Made by a program: the position numbers and the translations under genes
The notes under the pieces: model-generated
What the model saw: only the letters and a program-made list of their open reading frames with translations
Database searches by the model: none
What the model was told of the DNA's origin: nothing
Part shown: positions 25,813 through 29,612 of the stretch, one piece after another
Position numbering within the stretch: the first letter of the stretch is position 1
Layout: every line of letters starts with the position of its first letter
Origin: JACDHG01 sp963815295
Lineage (GTDB): Bacteria; Actinomycetota; Actinomycetes; Propionibacteriales; Nocardioidaceae
DNA length: 29,612 bases
Direction: 5' to 3'
NCBI GenBank assembly: GCA_963815295.1
Contig: CAWFFZ010000012.1
Span: forward strand, 1-29,612

Positions 25813-27045
25813 ATGGACGGACAGACCCCGGGTCGACTGCTCGTCATCAACAGCGGCTCTTCCTCGTTGAAGTATGCGGAGTTCGCGGTCGCCGGACACC
25901 TCCTCACCTCGGCCGACCGGCGGTCATCGGGGATCGTCGATCGGATCGGTGAATCTGATGCTCACGTGAGGCACATGTCCCCGGATGGGTCGACAAGCAC
26001 CTTCGGTGCCGACGTTCCTGACCAGAGTGCAGCGCTTCTCGCGATGCACGATGCCCTGAGCCGAACAGTCGACGGAAACGCGACACTTGTGGCGGTGGGA
26101 CACCGCGTCGTCCACGGCGCCGACTCCTTCAAGTCGGCTGTGGTCGTCGACGAGCGGGTGGAGTCCGAGATCGATCGGCTGTCGCCTCTTGCACCCCTGC
26201 ACAACCCAGCAAACCTCGATGGAATCAGGTCCGCGCGCGCGGCGTATCCGGGCATCCCACAAGTCGCCGTCTTCGACACGGCGTTCCACGCCACCATCCC
26301 GCCTCAGGCTGCGACTTATGCGATCCCTACTGATCTCGCAACCGCCAATCAAATACGTCGATGGGGCTTTCAGGGGACGAGCTGCGCTTATGTCGCGCGC
26401 GCTGCGGCAGGGCACCTGGCTATACCCATCGACGAGATCCAGCTGATCATCTGTCATCTCGGCAATGGAGCGTCGGTGACTGCCGTTCGTGATGGCAAGA
26501 GCATCGACACTTCCATGGGCATGACACCGCTGGAGGGTCTGGTCATGGGGACCCGCAGTGGTGACATCGATCCGGCAGTCGTGACTCACCTCATGGATGC
26601 CGCTGATATGACCGGCTACGAAGTTCTGAAGTTATTGACGCACCGGAGCGGCATGCTCGGCCTTTGCGGCGACTCAGACATGCGGACCGTGCGCGAGCGC
26701 GCCGATACCGGTGATGAGCGTGCTGTGCTCGCGCTGTCGATCTACACCCATCGCATCCGCAAGTACATCGGGGCATTCCTGACACAGCTTCCCGACCTGG
26801 CCGCCGTGGTGTTCACGGCGGGAGTAGGCGAGCGCGACCCCGATGTTCGGCGCGAAGTGCTCAGTCCCCTCCAACACGTGGGCCTGCGTCTGGACGAGCG
26901 CCGCAACGCAGCGACGGTAAGGCCGACCAACATCGTCCGTATCGACGACGGCGCAGGAAGCCCTGCCCTGCTCGTCATCCCGACCGACGAGGAACTCGAG
27001 ATCGCTCGTCAGACGATGCAGTTACTCGACACGCACACGTCGTAG
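25813..27045 (+). CDS. ackA: Acetate kinase, active-site variant
   Basis: A 410-residue protein of full length for AckA, which interconverts acetyl phosphate plus ADP with acetate plus ATP. ATG 25813 follows GGAGGA. Expected residues are kept: Asn13 in VINSGSSSLKY, Arg98 in GHRVVHG, His130 in LAPLHNP, Asp155 in VFDTAFH, His215 in CHLGNGAS, Arg248 in MGTRSGDIDP and Glu in PTDEELEIA. The usual GFHGTSH motif reads GFQGTSC (Gln187, Cys191), so both His residues (His180 and His184 in the Methanosarcina enzyme) are replaced. The codons are CAG and TGC, so the change is in the sequence and not a frame effect. Activity may be lowered or altered. It is convergent with the phosphoketolase that makes its substrate. 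Confidence 0.92.
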   Translation: MDGQTPGRLLVINSGSSSLKYAEFAVAGHLLTSADRRSSGIVDRIGESDAHVRHMSPDGSTSTFGADVPDQSAALLAMHDALSRTVDGNATLVAVGHRVVHGADSFKSAVVVDERVESEIDRLSPLAPLHNPANLDGIRSARAAYPGIPQVAVFDTAFHATIPPQAATYAIPTDLATANQIRRWGFQGTSCAYVARAAAGHLAIPIDEIQLIICHLGNGASVTAVRDGKSIDTSMGMTPLEGLVMGTRSGDIDPAVVTHLMDAADMTGYEVLKLLTHRSGMLGLCGDSDMRTVRERADTGDERAVLALSIYTHRIRKYIGAFLTQLPDLAAVVFTAGVGERDPDVRREVLSPLQHVGLRLDERRNAATVRPTNIVRIDDGAGSPALLVIPTDEELEIARQTMQLLDTHTS

Positions 27046-27057
27046 ATTCATCGCCCA

Positions 27058-29514
27058 CTAGCCTTCCTCTGCCCAGTCCCCAAGCGTCCAATCTCGAATC
27101 TCGGGCATGTCGTCGAAGTGTTGAACAACGTAAGCCTCGTGCTCGGCCAACTTCGCCCGGCACCAGTCCTGCAGCTGCGAAGCGCCCGGCGGGGTGCGAC
27201 GTGCGTTGTTGATGGCGTCCATCACGAGGTGGTAGCGAGAGGTCTCGTTGCGCACGACCATGTCGAAGGGGGTCGTCGTTGTTCCCTGCTCGATGAAACC
27301 CCGCACATGGAACCGATCGGCCTTCGGCCGTCCATGGACGAGCTGGTGGATCGCGCCAGGGAAGCCGTGGAAGGCAAACACCACATCGACTTCGTCGCCA
27401 AAGAGTTCTCGAAAGAACGTGGAGCTCATTCCATGGGGATGGTCTCGTGGCCGGGACAAGGCCATCAGGTCGACAACATTGACCACACGGATGCGCAGTT
27501 GCGGTAGTCGTTCGCGGAGGATCTGGGCTGCCGCGACGGTCTCCATGGTGACGACGTCTCCTGCGCAGCCAAGGATAATGTCGGGATCGGCGCGACCGTC
27601 GTCGTTGCCAGCCCAGTCCCAAACACCCGCGCCCCGCGCGCAGTGCTCCATCGCTGCGTCGAAGGACAGCCATTGGAGCTGAGACTGTTTGTCGATGACG
27701 ATCAGGTTCACATAGGACCGTGACCGCAGGACGTGGTCGGCCACCGAGAGCAGACAGTTAGCGTCCGGCGGCAGATAGACACGCGAGACAGTCCCACGCT
27801 GGGTGATGATGTTCTGGATCAGCCCGGGGCCTTGGTGGGAGAAGCCATTGTGGTCGTTGCGCCATGCGGTGGAGGTAAGAAGGATGTTGAGACTCGGGAC
27901 TTTCGCGCGCCACGGCAACTGGGCGGCCTCTTCGAGCCACTTGCTGTGCTGGATGGTCTGAGATGCACTCACCATCGCGAAGGCCTCGTAGCTCGCGAAC
28001 AGTCCGTGCCGACCGGTGAGGGTGTAGCCCTCCAACCAACCGTGGCAGTTGTGCTCGCTCAGCACTTCCATGACCCGCCCCTCGTGCGAGACTGCGACGT
28101 CATCCAGAGCCACCGTCTCCGCGAAAGCCCGGTCTGATGCCTCGAAGACGGCACCGAGCCGGTTGCTGTTGGTCTCGTCGGGGCAGAACAGCCGAAACCG
28201 ATCAGGATTGCGGCGGTAGATGTCGCGCACAAGTGCGCCAAGCGAACGCGTCGACTCAATACGCAAGCTGGCCGGTTGGTGTACGTCAACGGCGTAACCA
28301 CGCACGTCGGGGATATCCAGCTCCGCTGCGACCGCTCCGGCATTGGCGTGTGGGGTGGCGCTCATCCGCAGATCACCCTCGGGGTTTGCTTTGCGAATGA
28401 GCTCACTGGGCCGTCCAAGCTCGTCGAACAGCTCCTCCGGCCGATATCCCCGCATCCACGACTCAAGTAGGGAAAGGTGCTCGGGATTGTCACGGACGCC
28501 GGACAACGGAACCTGATGGGCGCGGAAGGTTCCCCCGACCTGTACCCCGTCCACCTGGCCGGGGCCGGTCCATCCCTTGGGTGTGCGGAGGATGATGGCC
28601 GGCCACCTCGGTCGCACCCCGTCCCATCGCCCGCCTCGCGCTTCGATCTGGATGCGGCGGATGGTCCCCCATGCGCGTGCCATCGCTTCACCCATTCGGT
28701 GATGCATCCCAGGGAGATCATCACCCTCGACTTCGAGGACGTCGTATCCGTGGCCAGCGAACAAGCTTCGGACCTCTGAGGGGTTCTTCCGGGCGAGCAC
28801 GGTCGGACCAGAGATCTTCGCACCGTTCAAGTGCAGTATCGGCAAGACTGCACCGTCACGCGCAGGGTTCAGGAACGAGATTCCTTTCCACGAGCCCTCC
28901 AGGGGCCCTGTTTCGGCTTCGCCGTCGCCCACCACGGCGAGAGCAATGAGGTCCGGGTTATCCATGACGGCTCCGAAGGCGTGGACGAGGACGTATCCCA
29001 ACTCGCCGCCCTCATGGATCGACCCCGGGGTCGTGACAGCAACATGGCTCGGGATTCCGCCTGGGGTGGAAAACTGGCGGATCAGCCGTTCTAGCCCGGG
29101 CTCCTCCTGAGCGATCTCGGGGTAGACCTCCGAGTAGGTCCCCTCCAGGTAGCCGGCGGCGACGAGCGCCGGCCCTCCATGTCCGGGCCCAGCGAGGTAA
29201 AGCATGTTCTGCCGGGTGTGCCTGATGATGCGCGACGCATGCGTGTAGATGAAGGAGAGGCCAGGACTCGTTCCCCAATGACCCAGCAGCCGCGGCTTGA
29301 TGTCGGAGGGGTCAAGCTGTCGCTGCAGCAGCGGGTTCGCCTGAAGGTAGATCTGGCCAACGGTGAGGTAGTTGTTGGCACGCCACCACGCATCCATCGC
29401 GGCTAGGTCTTGTCGATTGACAGACTGCAACTTCGCAACGAGATGTTCGAGCGCATCGACATCATTGATCTGGCCATGGCCGCTGACCTTAAGGGACGGC
29501 TGCTGACTGGTCAC
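27058..29514 (-). CDS. xfp: Xylulose-5-phosphate/fructose-6-phosphate phosphoketolase
   Basis: An 818-residue thiamine-diphosphate enzyme of full family length. GTG 29514 has GGGAGGA before it. Family blocks are in order: NNYLTVGQIYLQANPLL, LGHWGTSPGLSFIYTH, GGPALVAAGYLEGTYSEVYP, PGSIHEGGELGYVLVHAFGA, the diphosphate-binding GDGEAETGPLEGSWKG, and RNDHNGFSHQGPGLIQNIIT. It splits xylulose-5-P (or fructose-6-P) with phosphate to acetyl phosphate and glyceraldehyde-3-P (or erythrose-4-P). Acetate kinase, ending 12 bases away on the other strand, can then make ATP from acetyl phosphate. The pair gives an oxygen-independent route to ATP. Regulation is unclear: only a weak DosR-like site precedes it. 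Confidence 0.95.
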   Translation of the reverse strand: MTSQQPSLKVSGHGQINDVDALEHLVAKLQSVNRQDLAAMDAWWRANNYLTVGQIYLQANPLLQRQLDPSDIKPRLLGHWGTSPGLSFIYTHASRIIRHTRQNMLYLAGPGHGGPALVAAGYLEGTYSEVYPEIAQEEPGLERLIRQFSTPGGIPSHVAVTTPGSIHEGGELGYVLVHAFGAVMDNPDLIALAVVGDGEAETGPLEGSWKGISFLNPARDGAVLPILHLNGAKISGPTVLARKNPSEVRSLFAGHGYDVLEVEGDDLPGMHHRMGEAMARAWGTIRRIQIEARGGRWDGVRPRWPAIILRTPKGWTGPGQVDGVQVGGTFRAHQVPLSGVRDNPEHLSLLESWMRGYRPEELFDELGRPSELIRKANPEGDLRMSATPHANAGAVAAELDIPDVRGYAVDVHQPASLRIESTRSLGALVRDIYRRNPDRFRLFCPDETNSNRLGAVFEASDRAFAETVALDDVAVSHEGRVMEVLSEHNCHGWLEGYTLTGRHGLFASYEAFAMVSASQTIQHSKWLEEAAQLPWRAKVPSLNILLTSTAWRNDHNGFSHQGPGLIQNIITQRGTVSRVYLPPDANCLLSVADHVLRSRSYVNLIVIDKQSQLQWLSFDAAMEHCARGAGVWDWAGNDDGRADPDIILGCAGDVVTMETVAAAQILRERLPQLRIRVVNVVDLMALSRPRDHPHGMSSTFFRELFGDEVDVVFAFHGFPGAIHQLVHGRPKADRFHVRGFIEQGTTTTPFDMVVRNETSRYHLVMDAINNARRTPPGASQLQDWCRAKLAEHEAYVVQHFDDMPEIRDWTLGDWAEEG

Positions 29515-29561
29515 AGATTCCTCCCGGACGAGTGAGTCGGGGCTCGCCTAGTCCTCACCCT

Positions 29562-29576
29562 AGGGATCCTCGCCCA
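29562..29576. promoter_or_regulatory. Weak DosR-like site before the phosphoketolase
   Basis: AGGGATCCTCGCCCA keeps the left arm but differs from the shared pattern at three fixed positions. It is 48 bases before the start codon. Listed as a doubtful site only. Confidence 0.15.
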
Positions 29577-29580
29577 CGTG

Positions 29581-29611
29581 AAAAGGCCGGGTGCCCTTCG
29601 GACACCCGGCC
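29581..29611 (-). terminator. Rho-independent terminator for a gene beyond the window
   Basis: GGCCGGGTG (29585-29593) and CACCCGGCC (29603-29611) form a perfect 9-base stem with a short loop. On the minus strand it is followed by TTTT. It would stop transcription arriving from the right, so another minus-strand gene probably ends just past 29612 and the phosphoketolase has its own promoter between 29515 and 29580. Confidence 0.7.
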
Positions 29612-29612
29612 A

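Noticed and set aside
1..29612. CRISPR arrays, tRNA and rRNA genes
   Set aside because: No regularly spaced direct repeats, and no cloverleaf or rRNA-like stretch was recognised by eye on either strand.

Overview
The window comes from a high-GC Gram-positive bacterium, most likely an actinomycete (Actinomycetota). The signs are strongly GC-biased third codon positions, frequent GTG starts, AGGAG-type ribosome sites, IS6-type transposase relatives, a DUF202 protein, tandem universal stress proteins, and Xfp phosphoketolase beside acetate kinase. The genus cannot be fixed from sequence alone.

Layout. (1) 19-1432, minus: a run of five small overlapping genes, one with a helix-turn-helix, behind a perfect TATAAT box held between the arms of a 9-bp inverted repeat (1535-1569). 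(2) 1744-3136, plus: a purple-acid-phosphatase-like metallophosphoesterase. (3) 3306-5086: a mobile-element and gene-remnant zone with a truncated IS6-type copy, a full-length but broken IS6-type element (3642-4444), then tails or heads of a VOC protein, an alpha/beta hydrolase and a DUF5519-like protein. (4) 5144-7635, plus: an exported Asp-rich small protein, a sensor kinase and an OmpR-type regulator. (5) 7787-16415: a surface and secretion zone with a beta-helix-like exported protein, a lipoprotein, a DUF202 membrane protein, a putative-Ig secreted protein, a BNR/sialidase-like propeller, a tiny KGxYDDT-repeat protein, an arylsulfatase and a conserved hypothetical. (6) 16971-20679, minus: a MacB/FtsX-type ABC exporter. 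(7) 20943-29514: a stress and energy block with two universal stress proteins, a P2A-like cation ATPase, a flavodoxin-like protein, acetate kinase and phosphoketolase.

The most coherent biology is block 7 with the ABC operon. Four intergenic 15-mers in front of these genes fit one pattern, AGGGNCNNNNGTCCY, close to the DosR/DevR dormancy box known from actinobacteria. I infer a hypoxia or NO-type regulon. It would combine stress sensing (UspA), ion homeostasis (P-type ATPase) and redox (flavodoxin), possibly together with sugar-phosphate cleavage to acetyl phosphate (Xfp) and ATP from acetyl phosphate (AckA). The acetate kinase has lost both His residues of the usual HGTSH motif, and the ATPase has His where SERCA-type pumps carry a calcium-binding Asp in M6.

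A second strong pattern is the number of single-base frameshifts in 1-19.1 kb. They affect the HTH gene, phosphoesterase, transposase, kinase, regulator, lipoprotein, YDDT protein, sulfatase and permease. In 19.1-29.6 kb there are none. Most of these genes read well once frames are joined, so sequencing or assembly error is as likely as decay. The remnants at 4739-4960 carry in-frame stops and look truly dead. I type a gene as CDS if at least about three quarters of it lies in one open frame, otherwise as pseudogene.
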